Shown piece after piece: positions 1 to 8,272 of a stretch of 64,000 bases of DNA (positions are counted from its first letter, which is position 1; the number at the start of each line of letters is the position of its first letter). The stretch spans positions 4,030,001 to 4,094,000 of the forward strand of contig NZ_CP129613.1 in NCBI RefSeq assembly GCF_030486405.1, given 5' to 3'. The notes beneath the pieces are model-generated. The model saw only the letters and a program-made list of their open reading frames with translations, made no database searches and was not told the origin of the DNA. The position numbers were made by a program, and so were the translations under genes. The stretch is from Mycolicibacterium sp. HK-90 (GTDB taxonomy: Bacteria; Actinomycetota; Actinomycetes; Mycobacteriales; Mycobacteriaceae).

Positions 1-1
1 C

Positions 2-283
2 CTGCACCCGCTGCAAAAAGCGTTCCTCGACTGCGACGGATTCCAGTGCGGCTACTGCACTCCCGGACAGATCTCGTCAGCCCGCGCAATGCTGGCCGAG
101 CACCGGCGCGGCGACCTCAGTATGGCGACCTTCGAAGGCACCAGGAACGACGTTCTGACCGGCTGCTCGCGGTTGACCAAGGCCGAAATTCGGGAACGCA
201 TGGCAGGCAACATCTGCCGTTGCGGCGCATACGCCAACATCGTCGAGGCCATCGAAAACGCCACCCGGGGCGGGGCTACATGA
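2..283 (+). CDS. 2Fe-2S subunit of a molybdenum hydroxylase (5'-truncated)
   Basis: The gene enters from the left edge; 93 residues are visible in the frame starting at base 2. Seen: the helical [2Fe-2S]-binding domain with the motifs QCGYCTPGQI and GNICRCGAY, which carry the CxxC...CxC ligands of the second cluster in xanthine-dehydrogenase-family small subunits. Known: these subunits (PaoA/YagT, CoxS type) pass electrons from the Mo centre to an FAD subunit. Its TGA overlaps the ATG of the FAD subunit (ATGA), so the two are translationally coupled. The N-terminal plant-type ferredoxin domain lies outside the window. Confidence 0.93.
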   Translation: MHPLQKAFLDCDGFQCGYCTPGQISSARAMLAEHRRGDLSMATFEGTRNDVLTGCSRLTKAEIRERMAGNICRCGAYANIVEAIENATRGGAT

Positions 284-1281
284 AGACCTTCGACTTTCGA
301 CACGCTGAATCCGTCGACGACGCCATCGACGCGGCCACGCACGGCGCCACGTACTTCGCCGGCGGAACGAACCTCTTCGATCTGATGAAGACCGGCGTTG
401 AGCAACCCTCCGCCTTGATCGACCTTCGCCGACTCGCGTTGACGTCGATCGCCACCACCGCCACCGGTGGGGTGTTCATCGAAGCCGGCGTCACCAACAG
501 CGCGCTGGCCAACCACCCTCTCATCCGCAGCCACTACCCGGTCGTGTCGCACGCCGTCCTCAGCGGAGCCACCACGCAGCTGCGCAACATGGCCACCGCA
601 GGTGGAAATCTGTTGCAGCGCACCCGATGCCCCTACTTCATGCAGACCGCCTTCTCCGAGTGCAACAAGCGCAAACCAGGAAGCGGTTGCGCCGCGATCA
701 ACGGATTCCACCGCGAACACGCGATTTTCGGCGCCAGCGACCACTGCGTGGCGATCCACCCGTCTGACCTGGCGGTGGCCCTGGCCATGCTGGACGCGGT
801 CGTGCACGTGCAGAACTCGACGGGACGACGCCGTATCCCGATCGACCAGTTCTTCGCGCTTCCGGGCCAGACACCCGAGAACGACAACACACTGCAACCG
901 CACGACCTGATCCTCGGGATCGAATTGCCGTCGTCGGATTTCAATGATCACTCTTGGTACTTAAAGGTCCGTGACCGGCACAGCTATGCCTTTGCGCTCG
1001 TGTCCGTCGCCGCAGGCCTGCGCATCCAGGATGGAGAGATCATCGATGCGGCCCTCGCCTTGGGCGGCGTAGCGGCCAAGCCCTGGCGGCTGCATGAGGC
1101 CGAATCAAGCCTCATCGGGCAACGGCCCGACGCAGAGGCCTTTCACACCGCCGCAGCCATCGCGATGGCTGATGCCCAACCGCTCACGCAAAACGCCTTC
1201 AAGGTCGACCTGGGCCGCCACAGCATCGTTCGAGCCCTGACCTTGGCCGCGGTCGATCGAGGAACCGATAGCAGCGTCTGA
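280..1281 (+). CDS. FAD-binding subunit of a molybdenum hydroxylase, PaoB-like
   Basis: 333 aa. Seen: N-terminal FAD domain with the AGGTN loop (about residues 27-31) and GATTQLRNMATAGGNLLQR, typical of CO-dehydrogenase/xanthine-dehydrogenase FAD subunits, followed by a Cys-rich insert with the motifs RCPYF and CNKRKPGSGC. That insert matches the extra [4Fe-4S] site of E. coli PaoB (periplasmic aldehyde oxidase PaoABC). It overlaps the 2Fe-2S gene by 4 bp. Odd: no Mo-cofactor large subunit follows, because the next gene is convergent, so the catalytic subunit must be upstream of the window or elsewhere. The start is ATG at 280; longer in-frame extensions upstream only cover the 2Fe-2S gene. 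Substrate (aldehyde or heteroaromatic) is not determinable. Confidence 0.9.
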   Translation: MKTFDFRHAESVDDAIDAATHGATYFAGGTNLFDLMKTGVEQPSALIDLRRLALTSIATTATGGVFIEAGVTNSALANHPLIRSHYPVVSHAVLSGATTQLRNMATAGGNLLQRTRCPYFMQTAFSECNKRKPGSGCAAINGFHREHAIFGASDHCVAIHPSDLAVALAMLDAVVHVQNSTGRRRIPIDQFFALPGQTPENDNTLQPHDLILGIELPSSDFNDHSWYLKVRDRHSYAFALVSVAAGLRIQDGEIIDAALALGGVAAKPWRLHEAESSLIGQRPDAEAFHTAAAIAMADAQPLTQNAFKVDLGRHSIVRALTLAAVDRGTDSSV

Positions 1282-1330
1282 CGGGTCTCCGTCAAACAAG
1301 CTGGAGTCGGTTCCGAGCTGAGCCGAACCC

Positions 1331-3148
1331 TCAGCCCCCGCCCTGTCCTCCCCCGGGGGCCGGGACCCACGGCAGGCCCGGGATCGTCGGGTACGGCGCG
1401 GTGGGACTCCACGGCGCCTGGGTTGTGGTGGGCGCCTGGGTGGTTGTCGGCGGCGCTTGCGTTGTCGTCGGAGGCGGCGCCTCGGTCGTGGGAGTCGGTG
1501 TGGGAGTGGGTGTCTCCGCCGGCGGTGGCGGGTTCTCCGACGGCGGCGCCTGCGGGGCGGGCTGCTGCACCGTCCGCGTCACCGTCTGGGGAGCGGGCGC
1601 GTCTTCGGTGATCTGCTGCGGCGCCGGTTCCTCGACCGGCGCGGCAGGCGCGGGCTCGTCAGGTGCCGGCGTCGTCGAGGTGACCGCCCTGGTGGTGGAC
1701 GCCGGACGGGTGGGCTCATCGCTGCCGGTGACGGTCACCAGCGCGGCCACCACGGCGACCAGTACCGCCGCGGCGCCGGCGCCCAGGATCACTGGTGGAC
1801 GTCGGTACCACGGTCGCGTCGCGATCTCGTCGTGGTCGGTCAGTTCACGCTCGCCGAACTCGAGCCGGGGCCGGGCCGTGGTGCGGCCACCTGCGGGTTC
1901 GAATCCGGTGTCGAAGTCGGTCCCGTAATCGTCGCCGTAGTCCTCGGCCCGGTAGTCGTCAACCGGCGCGACGTCGGGGACATCGTGGGCGTCGGACCAG
2001 GCCAGCGCCTGGGAGGCGGCCGGTGGCTCGGGTGCCACCAGGGCGGCAGCGGCGGTCGGCGGGGCCCCCGAGAACGAACCGGCCGAGGCGGGAGCCATCG
2101 CGGTCATGCCGTCTTCGGCCGTGCCGCGCACCGCGATCAGTCCCCCGCCGATGGCCGGCGTCAGTTCGGGCTGGGATGCGGTGATCACCGGCACTCGGAA
2201 GTGCTCGGACAGCGTCGTGGTGACGGCTGGGATGCGGGCGCCGCCGCCGGTGGTGGCCACGGCCACCAACTCGCCGGGGCGCAGCCCGCTGCGCTCGACC
2301 GCGTCCTGCAGCACTGCGGTGAACTCGCGCAGCGGTTCGGTGATCACGTCGTCGAGTTCGTTGCGGTTCAGCCGCACGTCGCTGCGGTGCCCCGGCAGTT
2401 CAGCGACCAGCGCGGTGACGGACTCCGTGGAAAGCCGTTCCTTGGCACGGCGGCATTCACTGCGCAGCCTGCCCAACGAGCCGATCGCCGAGGTGCCGGC
2501 CAGATCGATCGTCCCGGCCGCGGACAGATCGTTCACGACGCGGGTGAGCAGCCCTTGGTCGATCAGGTCACCGGACAGGTCGGGGTGCCGAATCGTCGGC
2601 GCGATGGGTTGGTACCCGCTGCTCGCGTCGGCCAGCGTGATGCTGGTGCCACTGCCACCGAAGTCGCACACGGCGATCACACCGCGGGTCGGCACCCCCG
2701 GGTTGTCCTGTAACGCGACCAGCGCCGCCACCGCGTCGGGGGTGAGCACCGGATCGCCGAGATCTGGTACGGCGGCCAGCGCGGTACGCAACGCCTCGAC
2801 CTGGTTGGGCCGCCAGTGCGCGGGGTGGGTGACGGCGATGGGATCAACCGGCGGACGTCCCCCGGTCAGGGTGCGCAACAGCGCCCCGAGCGCGTCGGCC
2901 ACCAGGTCTTCACCCCGGTGCGTCGAACCGTCGGGGGCCAGCATCCCGACCGGGTCGCCGACTCGTTCGACGAAGTCGGTCAGGATCAGACCGCGTTCGT
3001 TCAGATTGGGATTCTCGCTGGGTACGCCCACTTCGGGCGCCCGGTGCGGGAAGAGCGTCAGCACCGGCGACCGCGTCACCGCGGCGCGGCCCACCACCAC
3101 CGCAGTGAGGTTCGTCGATCCGATCGACAACCCGATCCCGTCAGCCAT
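1331..3148 (-). CDS. Hsp70-like ATPase domain fused to a membrane anchor and Pro/Thr-rich tail
   Basis: 605 aa. Seen: residues 1 to about 340 are an Hsp70/actin-fold nucleotide-binding domain (GLSIGSTNLTAVV at the N-terminus, CDFGGSGTSI phosphate-2 loop, VATTGGGARIPAV adenosine loop). A linker rich in acidic residues follows, then one membrane helix (about residues 450-472), then about 130 residues of Pro/Thr/Ala repeats ending in a Gly/Pro tail. There is no Hsp70 substrate-binding domain. Known: actinobacterial Hsp70-like proteins with this architecture exist and are largely uncharacterised. Inference: a cytoplasmic nucleotide-switch domain tethered to an external wall-spanning tail. It lies 64 bp downstream of the dehydrogenase gene at 3213-4286 on the same strand. 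Confidence 0.85.
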   Translation of the reverse strand: MADGIGLSIGSTNLTAVVVGRAAVTRSPVLTLFPHRAPEVGVPSENPNLNERGLILTDFVERVGDPVGMLAPDGSTHRGEDLVADALGALLRTLTGGRPPVDPIAVTHPAHWRPNQVEALRTALAAVPDLGDPVLTPDAVAALVALQDNPGVPTRGVIAVCDFGGSGTSITLADASSGYQPIAPTIRHPDLSGDLIDQGLLTRVVNDLSAAGTIDLAGTSAIGSLGRLRSECRRAKERLSTESVTALVAELPGHRSDVRLNRNELDDVITEPLREFTAVLQDAVERSGLRPGELVAVATTGGGARIPAVTTTLSEHFRVPVITASQPELTPAIGGGLIAVRGTAEDGMTAMAPASAGSFSGAPPTAAAALVAPEPPAASQALAWSDAHDVPDVAPVDDYRAEDYGDDYGTDFDTGFEPAGGRTTARPRLEFGERELTDHDEIATRPWYRRPPVILGAGAAAVLVAVVAALVTVTGSDEPTRPASTTRAVTSTTPAPDEPAPAAPVEEPAPQQITEDAPAPQTVTRTVQQPAPQAPPSENPPPPAETPTPTPTPTTEAPPPTTTQAPPTTTQAPTTTQAPWSPTAPYPTIPGLPWVPAPGGGQGGG

Positions 3149-3212
3149 GTCACCCCGTTTCGAGAAAGAACCCTATCCGGTAGTCCATCTCTTTTGACGG
3201 GGCCGGCGTTAC

Positions 3213-4286
3213 TTAGCGAATGGTCCCCAGTCCGGGAATCAAAGGTAGGTCCAGGGGCGTGACCCAGCCCGGCAAATGTTCGTTGACGGCAGGGACGGCG
3301 TTGAGCGCTCGCAGCCCGGTGGCCAGGCAACCTGCCGCGGCGGCATCCCGCCCGGAGCCGTCGGTGAACCGGAAGGCGGTCTCCTGGGAGATGCTCGGGG
3401 TGCCCTCGATGTCGACGCGGTAGACATCGTTGTCGTTTCCGGACGGCCAGTCCGGGGCGGCGTCCAGTCCGATGCGGTTGACGTGCTCGAGCTGGATGCG
3501 GGTCTCACCTCGGTAGACGCCGTTGATCGTGAAGCGCACCGCGGCGACGTTGCCGGCCGGGATGATGCCCTTGGCCGACTTTCGTTCTTCGGGGGTGATC
3601 CATTTGTCCCAGGTGGTGGTGATCTCGTCGAGCTCGATGCCCGCCGCGTGCGCGATCATGGGAACCGTTGCGCCCCAGGCGAAGATCAGGATGTCCGGGG
3701 TTTCCAGCAGCGCCCGCTGCTCCGGCGGCTTGCCGATGCCCATCTCGAACTCGTAGTCCCCGGTGTAGTTCGTGTAGTCCAGCAGCTCCGAAGCCCGCAC
3801 CCGGCGTATCTCCGAGCACAGACCCATCAACGTCATGGGGAACAGATCGTTCGCGAAACCCGGGTCGATGCCGGTGGTGAAACACGATGACTGGCCGGCC
3901 TCGCAGGCCTCGGTGATGGGCTCGATCCAGGCCGGCGGGTTCAGGTGCATCTTGGGCCACACCCAGGGCGTCATCGCGGTTGAGCAGACGTCGATGCCGG
4001 CGCGCAGGAACCGGGTGATCACGTCGATGTTGACGTCGGCATGGGCGGCCGTCGGTCCGTAATGCACCACCGCGTCCGGCTTGAGCGCGATGAGCGCCTC
4101 GACATCATCGGTGGCACGGACACCGACGGTGCTCCCGAGGCCGCAGATCTCGCCGGCATCGCGGCCGACCTTCTCCGGATTGCTGACGCCGACGCCGACG
4201 AGTTCGAACAACGGGTGTTTCAGGATCTCGGCGATCACCATCTGTCCGACGAATCCGGTGCCCCACACCACTACGCGTTTCCTCAC
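3213..4286 (-). CDS. DapB-N-like NAD(P)-dependent dehydrogenase
   Basis: 357 aa. Seen: N-terminal Rossmann motif VVVWGTGFVGQMV at the start, as in dihydrodipicolinate reductase N-domains and 2,4-diaminopentanoate dehydrogenase; a long C-terminal domain without the DapB catalytic motif. Known: mycobacteria carry several such DapB-like proteins of unassigned substrate. I choose the GTG at 4286 because the Rossmann fold begins right after it; the in-frame upstream extension (to 4481) is low-complexity and overlaps the divergent SDR. About 107 bp separate it from that SDR start, so the two probably share a promoter region. Function beyond oxidoreductase is unknown. Confidence 0.82.
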   Translation of the reverse strand: MRKRVVVWGTGFVGQMVIAEILKHPLFELVGVGVSNPEKVGRDAGEICGLGSTVGVRATDDVEALIALKPDAVVHYGPTAAHADVNIDVITRFLRAGIDVCSTAMTPWVWPKMHLNPPAWIEPITEACEAGQSSCFTTGIDPGFANDLFPMTLMGLCSEIRRVRASELLDYTNYTGDYEFEMGIGKPPEQRALLETPDILIFAWGATVPMIAHAAGIELDEITTTWDKWITPEERKSAKGIIPAGNVAAVRFTINGVYRGETRIQLEHVNRIGLDAAPDWPSGNDNDVYRVDIEGTPSISQETAFRFTDGSGRDAAAAGCLATGLRALNAVPAVNEHLPGWVTPLDLPLIPGLGTIR

Positions 4287-4393
4287 GACCACACCATAGG
4301 TGATACCGGTCACATCGGGAATCATCATGCCGCGATCAGCTTTGACCTCAACATCATTCGCTTTTATCGCACAACCCGCGGAGGTCCGACACC

Positions 4394-5140
4394 ATGACCA
4401 CACCAACCTTGACCGGACGCCGCGCACTGGTGACGGGAGGATCCCGCGGAATCGGCGCGGGCATCGTGCGACGGCTGGCATCCGACGGCGCCGCGGTGGC
4501 GTTCACCTACGGGGCATCTGCCGCCGAGGCCGACAAGCTGGTGGGCGAGCTGACTGCCGACGGCGCGAAGGTCGTGGCAATCCAGGCCGACAGCGCCGAT
4601 CCGGCACAAGTCGCAGCAGCCGTCGAGCAGTCGGTCGCCGATCTCGGCGGTCTGGACGTGCTGGTGAACAACGCCGGAGCCGCCTTCATCGCACCGATCG
4701 ACGACTTCCCGCAGGACCAGTTCGACCGCCTGGTAGCCATCAACATCGGCGGGGTGTACTCGGCCATCCGCCACGCGGTCGGCCATCTCGGCGAAGGCTC
4801 GCGGATCATCAACATCGGCAGCATCAACGCCGACCGGGTGCCGACCGGCGGCACGGCCGTGTACGCGATGACCAAGGGTGCGGTGTCTTCCCTGACGCGC
4901 GCCCTGGCTCGCGAGCTCGGACCCCGAGGGATCACCGTCAACAATGTGCAACCGGGTCCGATCGCCACCGATATGAACCCCGACGAAGGCGAATTCGCCG
5001 ATGCCGTGAGGCAAACCACCGCACTGGGCCGCTACGGACACACGAGCGACATCGCGGCGGTGGTGAGTTTTCTGGCCGGCCAAGAGTCCGGCTACGTCAC
5101 CGGGGCGAATTGGAACGTCGACGGCGGATTCACCGCCTAG
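4394..5140 (+). CDS. Short-chain dehydrogenase/reductase, copy 1 of a tandem pair
   Basis: 248 aa, classical SDR length. Seen: TGGSRGIG cofactor loop near residue 15, NNAG, catalytic Ser (GSINAD region) and YAMTK catalytic Tyr/Lys, C-terminal NVDGGFTA. A GCGGAGG ribosome site precedes the ATG. It is very similar to the SDR at 5760-6515, and a block of about 105 bp (around 4732-4841) is identical to the second copy except for one base. Its last 11 bp overlap the convergent TetR gene. Known: SDRs of this TetR-linked type often reduce quinones or xenobiotic carbonyls; substrate here unknown. Confidence 0.92.
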   Translation: MTTPTLTGRRALVTGGSRGIGAGIVRRLASDGAAVAFTYGASAAEADKLVGELTADGAKVVAIQADSADPAQVAAAVEQSVADLGGLDVLVNNAGAAFIAPIDDFPQDQFDRLVAINIGGVYSAIRHAVGHLGEGSRIINIGSINADRVPTGGTAVYAMTKGAVSSLTRALARELGPRGITVNNVQPGPIATDMNPDEGEFADAVRQTTALGRYGHTSDIAAVVSFLAGQESGYVTGANWNVDGGFTA

Positions 5141-5678
5141 GCCAGCCCGACAACGCCAGGTCGGCGACCGCATGCAGGTCCGCCCGGGTCGCCCCGCTCC
5201 TGGCCTGTATCGAAATCCCTTGGCACACCGCGGCAATCCACCGGGCGAGCGACATCGTATCCACATCGGACAGCTCGCCCACCGCCACGGCCTGGTCGAA
5301 TCGGTGCGCGAGCTCGTGTACGGACGCATCGCGAAACTCGGCCAGCCCGGCGGCATTTCCGACCAGCAGACAGCCGTGCGGGTCTCCTGAGGTGGCGTCC
5401 GCCGCGCCGTGCACCATGGCCTCGACCACCTCGCGCGCGGTGGGCCGCGAGAGGGCCGCGGCCACGTAGCCCCCGGGGCCCGCGACGTAACGCCGCTTGG
5501 CCCGTTCGAAGAGACCTTCCTTGGAGCCGAATTCGGCGTAGATGCCGCGCCGGTTCACACCGGTCGCGGCGGTCAGGTCGCTGATCGACACACCATCGAA
5601 GCCGCGGTCCCAGAACAGCTTCATCGCGATGTCCTCGACCTGATCCGCGTCGAACTCACGAGGTCGCCCTACCGCCAT
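5130..5678 (-). CDS. TetR/AcrR-family repressor
   Basis: 182 aa. Seen: N-terminal HTH (GRPREFDADQVEDIAMKLFW ... GVSISDLTAATGVNRRGIYA ... FGSKEGLF), standard for TetR proteins, followed by a variable ligand-binding domain. The ATG at 5678 has GGAGG just upstream; longer versions read into the antisense of the second SDR. It diverges from the SDR at 5760, with a perfect 12-bp palindrome between them, and its 3' end overlaps SDR copy 1 by 11 bp. Inference: it represses itself and the divergent SDR, released by a substrate or related electrophile. Confidence 0.9.
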   Translation of the reverse strand: MAVGRPREFDADQVEDIAMKLFWDRGFDGVSISDLTAATGVNRRGIYAEFGSKEGLFERAKRRYVAGPGGYVAAALSRPTAREVVEAMVHGAADATSGDPHGCLLVGNAAGLAEFRDASVHELAHRFDQAVAVGELSDVDTMSLARWIAAVCQGISIQARSGATRADLHAVADLALSGWPRR

Positions 5679-5721
5679 GACCCTCCCCTCGACAAATCCG
5701 ATTGACCTGAGCATACTTTGT

Positions 5722-5733
5722 AACCGATCGGTT
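5722..5733. promoter_or_regulatory. Candidate TetR operator (perfect palindrome)
   Basis: AACCGATCGGTT is a perfect 12-bp palindrome centred in the 81-bp gap between the divergent TetR and SDR starts. Flanks extend it loosely (GTAACCGATCGGTTCGT). ACCGATCGGT-type palindromes are typical of TetR operators, and the position between the regulator and its probable target supports the call. Confidence 0.7.
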
Positions 5734-5759
5734 CGTAACGAAGCTTGGAGGACAGCGAC

Positions 5760-6515
5760 ATGGTTGAAGTGATCGAGGCGCCCCTGACCGGACGCCGGGC
5801 CCTGGTGACGGGAGGATCCCGCGGGATCGGCGCGGACATCGTGCGACGACTCGCCGCCGACGGAGCCGCAGTGGCGTTCACCTACGCGGCGTCGGCCGCC
5901 GAGGCCGACAAGCTGGTCGCCGAGCTGACTGCCGACGGCGCGAAGGTCGTGGCGATCCAGGCCGACGCCGCCGACCCTACGCAGGTGGCCGCAGCTGTCG
6001 ACCAGAGCGTGACGGCACTTGGCGGACTCGACATCCTCGTCAACAACGCCGGCACGGCCTACCTCGCGCCGATCGGCGAATTCCCGCAGGAGCAGTTCGA
6101 CCGCGTGGTAGCCATCAACATCGGCGGGGTGTACTCGGCCATCCGCCACGCGGTCGGCCATCTCGGCGAAGGCTCACGGATCATCAACATCGGCAGCATC
6201 AACGCCGACCGGGTCCCGGAGCCCGGCCTGGCGATCTATGCGATGACCAAGGGTGCGGTGTCCTCGCTGACTCGCGGGCTGGCGCGTGAACTCGGGCCGC
6301 GCGGGATCACGGTCAACAATGTGCAGCCGGGCCCGATCGACACCGAGATGAACCCGGCTGAAGGCGAATCCGCAGCGGAGCGGCAGCGGGTCGGCGTTCT
6401 CGGCCGTTACGGGCACACCGGTGACGTGGCGGCCATCGTGAGCTTCCTGGCCGGCCCGGAGTCGACGTACGTCACGGGGGCGAACTGGAACGTCGACGGC
6501 GGCTACACCGTCTGA
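5760..6515 (+). CDS. Short-chain dehydrogenase/reductase, copy 2 of a tandem pair
   Basis: 251 aa. Seen: TGGSRGIG loop, NNAG, YAMTK, and C-terminal NVDGGYTV. The ATG at 5760 follows GGAGG at a good distance; an upstream TTG at 5745 is in frame but sits on that site. It is close to copy 1 along its length, with a nearly identical internal block (around 6107-6214), indicating recent duplication or gene conversion. It is the likely target of the divergent TetR. Four bases separate its stop from the convergent GH183-family gene. Confidence 0.92.
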   Translation: MVEVIEAPLTGRRALVTGGSRGIGADIVRRLAADGAAVAFTYAASAAEADKLVAELTADGAKVVAIQADAADPTQVAAAVDQSVTALGGLDILVNNAGTAYLAPIGEFPQEQFDRVVAINIGGVYSAIRHAVGHLGEGSRIINIGSINADRVPEPGLAIYAMTKGAVSSLTRGLARELGPRGITVNNVQPGPIDTEMNPAEGESAAERQRVGVLGRYGHTGDVAAIVSFLAGPESTYVTGANWNVDGGYTV

Positions 6516-6519
6516 CCGT

Positions 6520-7590
6520 TCACAGGTTGATCGGGTCCGGCTGCCGCGGTGTGTGGGCGGTGTCTTTCAGCTTGGCCTTGAATTGCATTGCCCGGTAGGG
6601 CCATCCGGCGTCGGTGTGCCATTGTGAGACCACCAGTCCGACCCCACCGGTGACGCCGAACCGGGAGCCCGGCAACAGGTACCCGCCGTACAGCTGGGCC
6701 ACGCGACTGCCCGCGTGGTCCTCGGTGTGCCAGGCCGATCCGAGAATGGGCGTCTGGACCGGTGTGGTGTGCATGTTGGCCACCGGCGAGGAGACCACCC
6801 GGTAGCCCAGGGCGTATGAGGACGCCAGGAACCCACCCAGCACCCATTTGTCGCGGGCCATGCGGCGGAAGCTCAGCTCGCCCCAGTGCTCGCCGGGCGG
6901 GGTGATCGGCGTGGCCCGGGAGCCCCACTGCCAGCGTCCGTCGGCGAATCCCCAACTGACGTACCGGGAGCGCCGGCCGAGGTCGCCGGGCCGGACCCGC
7001 ATCAGGATGATTCCCTTGTCGCGCTGAAATCCGGTGGCCACCACGTACACCCAGCCGTCGTCGGGATCGAAGTCCCACGACCAGCATTGGGCGTGGCCGT
7101 CGTGCAGACCCGCCGGGAACTTCGCCTGCTCGCCCAGATGCGTCCAGGACACCCCGCTGTCGTCGGAGCGCCAGATCTCGGTCCAGATGACGGTGCCGAA
7201 GCCACGGTTGACGATCGCGTGCAGATACAGCGAGTCCCCGACCCGCAGTAGATCCGACGGGATCACGGTGCTGATGCCGCCCCGCCGCCACCCTGACGCG
7301 GCCTCGTCGTGGATGTAGTGCCAAAGTTGCCGCGCATACGCGGGGTCCGGTCCGCCGGCGGATTCGTAGACGATCTCGTGGTTGGCGTCGCCGGTGCCGA
7401 TCAGTACGACCGGTGAGCGCCAATCGCCCTGCCCGACCCGGCGTCCGGAGAACGTGTCACCGAAGACCGACACCAGCTTGCCGTCGGGCGCGACGACAGA
7501 GGCACCCAGATCGGTGCAGGTGACCCCGAATCGGTCCGTGCGTCCCGGACCGGTGATGTCGACGACCTTGCCGTCGATCAGCGGCAGCAC
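6520..7590 (-). CDS. DUF4185 / GH183-family protein (predicted endo-D-arabinanase), no signal peptide
   Basis: 356 aa. Seen: repeated propeller-type strands with aromatic/Asp signatures (VFGDTFSG near the N-terminus, CWSWDFDPDDGWVYVV, SWGFADGRW, LGGFLASSY) matching DUF4185. Known: DUF4185 founded CAZy family GH183, endo-D-arabinanases acting on mycobacterial arabinogalactan/LAM arabinan. No signal peptide is visible, so export, if any, is unclear. Start is GTG at 7590 after a GGGGGA ribosome site. It lies 19 bp downstream of the secreted protein gene at 7610-8143, probably one transcript. A secreted paralogue is at 14671-15975. Confidence 0.8.
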   Translation of the reverse strand: MLPLIDGKVVDITGPGRTDRFGVTCTDLGASVVAPDGKLVSVFGDTFSGRRVGQGDWRSPVVLIGTGDANHEIVYESAGGPDPAYARQLWHYIHDEAASGWRRGGISTVIPSDLLRVGDSLYLHAIVNRGFGTVIWTEIWRSDDSGVSWTHLGEQAKFPAGLHDGHAQCWSWDFDPDDGWVYVVATGFQRDKGIILMRVRPGDLGRRSRYVSWGFADGRWQWGSRATPITPPGEHWGELSFRRMARDKWVLGGFLASSYALGYRVVSSPVANMHTTPVQTPILGSAWHTEDHAGSRVAQLYGGYLLPGSRFGVTGGVGLVVSQWHTDAGWPYRAMQFKAKLKDTAHTPRQPDPINL

Positions 7591-7609
7591 TCCCCCTGGC
7601 CCTCCCGAC

Positions 7610-8143
7610 CTAGGTGCACCACCGCAAGCCGCCCGGCTCGCAGTCCAGTGGATACACGTCGACCGGAAGTGACAGCGGCTCCTTGTATGCCAGCTTGAAC
7701 GGGAAGTGGAGGATCGCCGGCTCCAAACCGCAGACGGCGTTGTGGGCCACGCTGCGGGTGCCCGTCATCGCGATGTCGTCGAACTTGTAGGTCTCTGTGG
7801 TCGGCGCCCAGCTTCCGTCCGGGCACCGCATGCCCTCCAGCGAGGACGTCGAATACGTCCACAGTCCGCCGGTAAGCCGCGCGTCCCCGCCCTTGATCTC
7901 GCGGCTGGTCGCGACGTGCAGTCGACACGCCACCGCCAGTTCGAGAGGCTCACGCAGGTCTCCGACAACGGGGACGCAGGACGGGAAGACCGTGAAGGTC
8001 TGCGGGTCCATCCCGTCCTGGGTGTAGGTGTACACGCCCTGCATGACGGGTTCGGCCTGTGCCGGGCCGGCAATCCCCAGGCTGAGTCCGATTCCCAGGG
8101 CCGACATCAGGGCGGTCGCAGCCGCCGCGCGCTTGAAGGTCAC
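7610..8143 (-). CDS. Secreted protein of unknown function
   Basis: 177 aa. Seen: Sec signal peptide (basic start, hydrophobic core, AQA-E cleavage site near residue 31), then a roughly 145-residue mature domain with six Cys that could form disulfides and the closing motif CEPGGLRWCT. I do not recognise the family with certainty; small secreted proteins of this look are common in mycobacteria. GTG start at 8143. Upstream partner of the GH183-family gene, so a cell-envelope role is plausible but unproven. Confidence 0.75.
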   Translation of the reverse strand: MTFKRAAAATALMSALGIGLSLGIAGPAQAEPVMQGVYTYTQDGMDPQTFTVFPSCVPVVGDLREPLELAVACRLHVATSREIKGGDARLTGGLWTYSTSSLEGMRCPDGSWAPTTETYKFDDIAMTGTRSVAHNAVCGLEPAILHFPFKLAYKEPLSLPVDVYPLDCEPGGLRWCT

Positions 8144-8272
8144 AATGGGTGAGTATCGCAGTCTTCATCAGCGTCGTCACCGATATGGGTCCGGATGTGT
8201 CAGTCCGGCCCGCGGGGCGGCCCCAGCGGGTGAGCGTACCGGCGGATCGCCCGCGGTGATCCTGGAGAGATC

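Noticed and set aside
1457-2713. Long plus-strand open frames (up to 418 aa) opposite the Hsp70-like gene
   Set aside because: Arg/Gly/Pro-rich composition typical of antisense frames in high-GC DNA, no family signature, and the minus-strand protein has clear domains.
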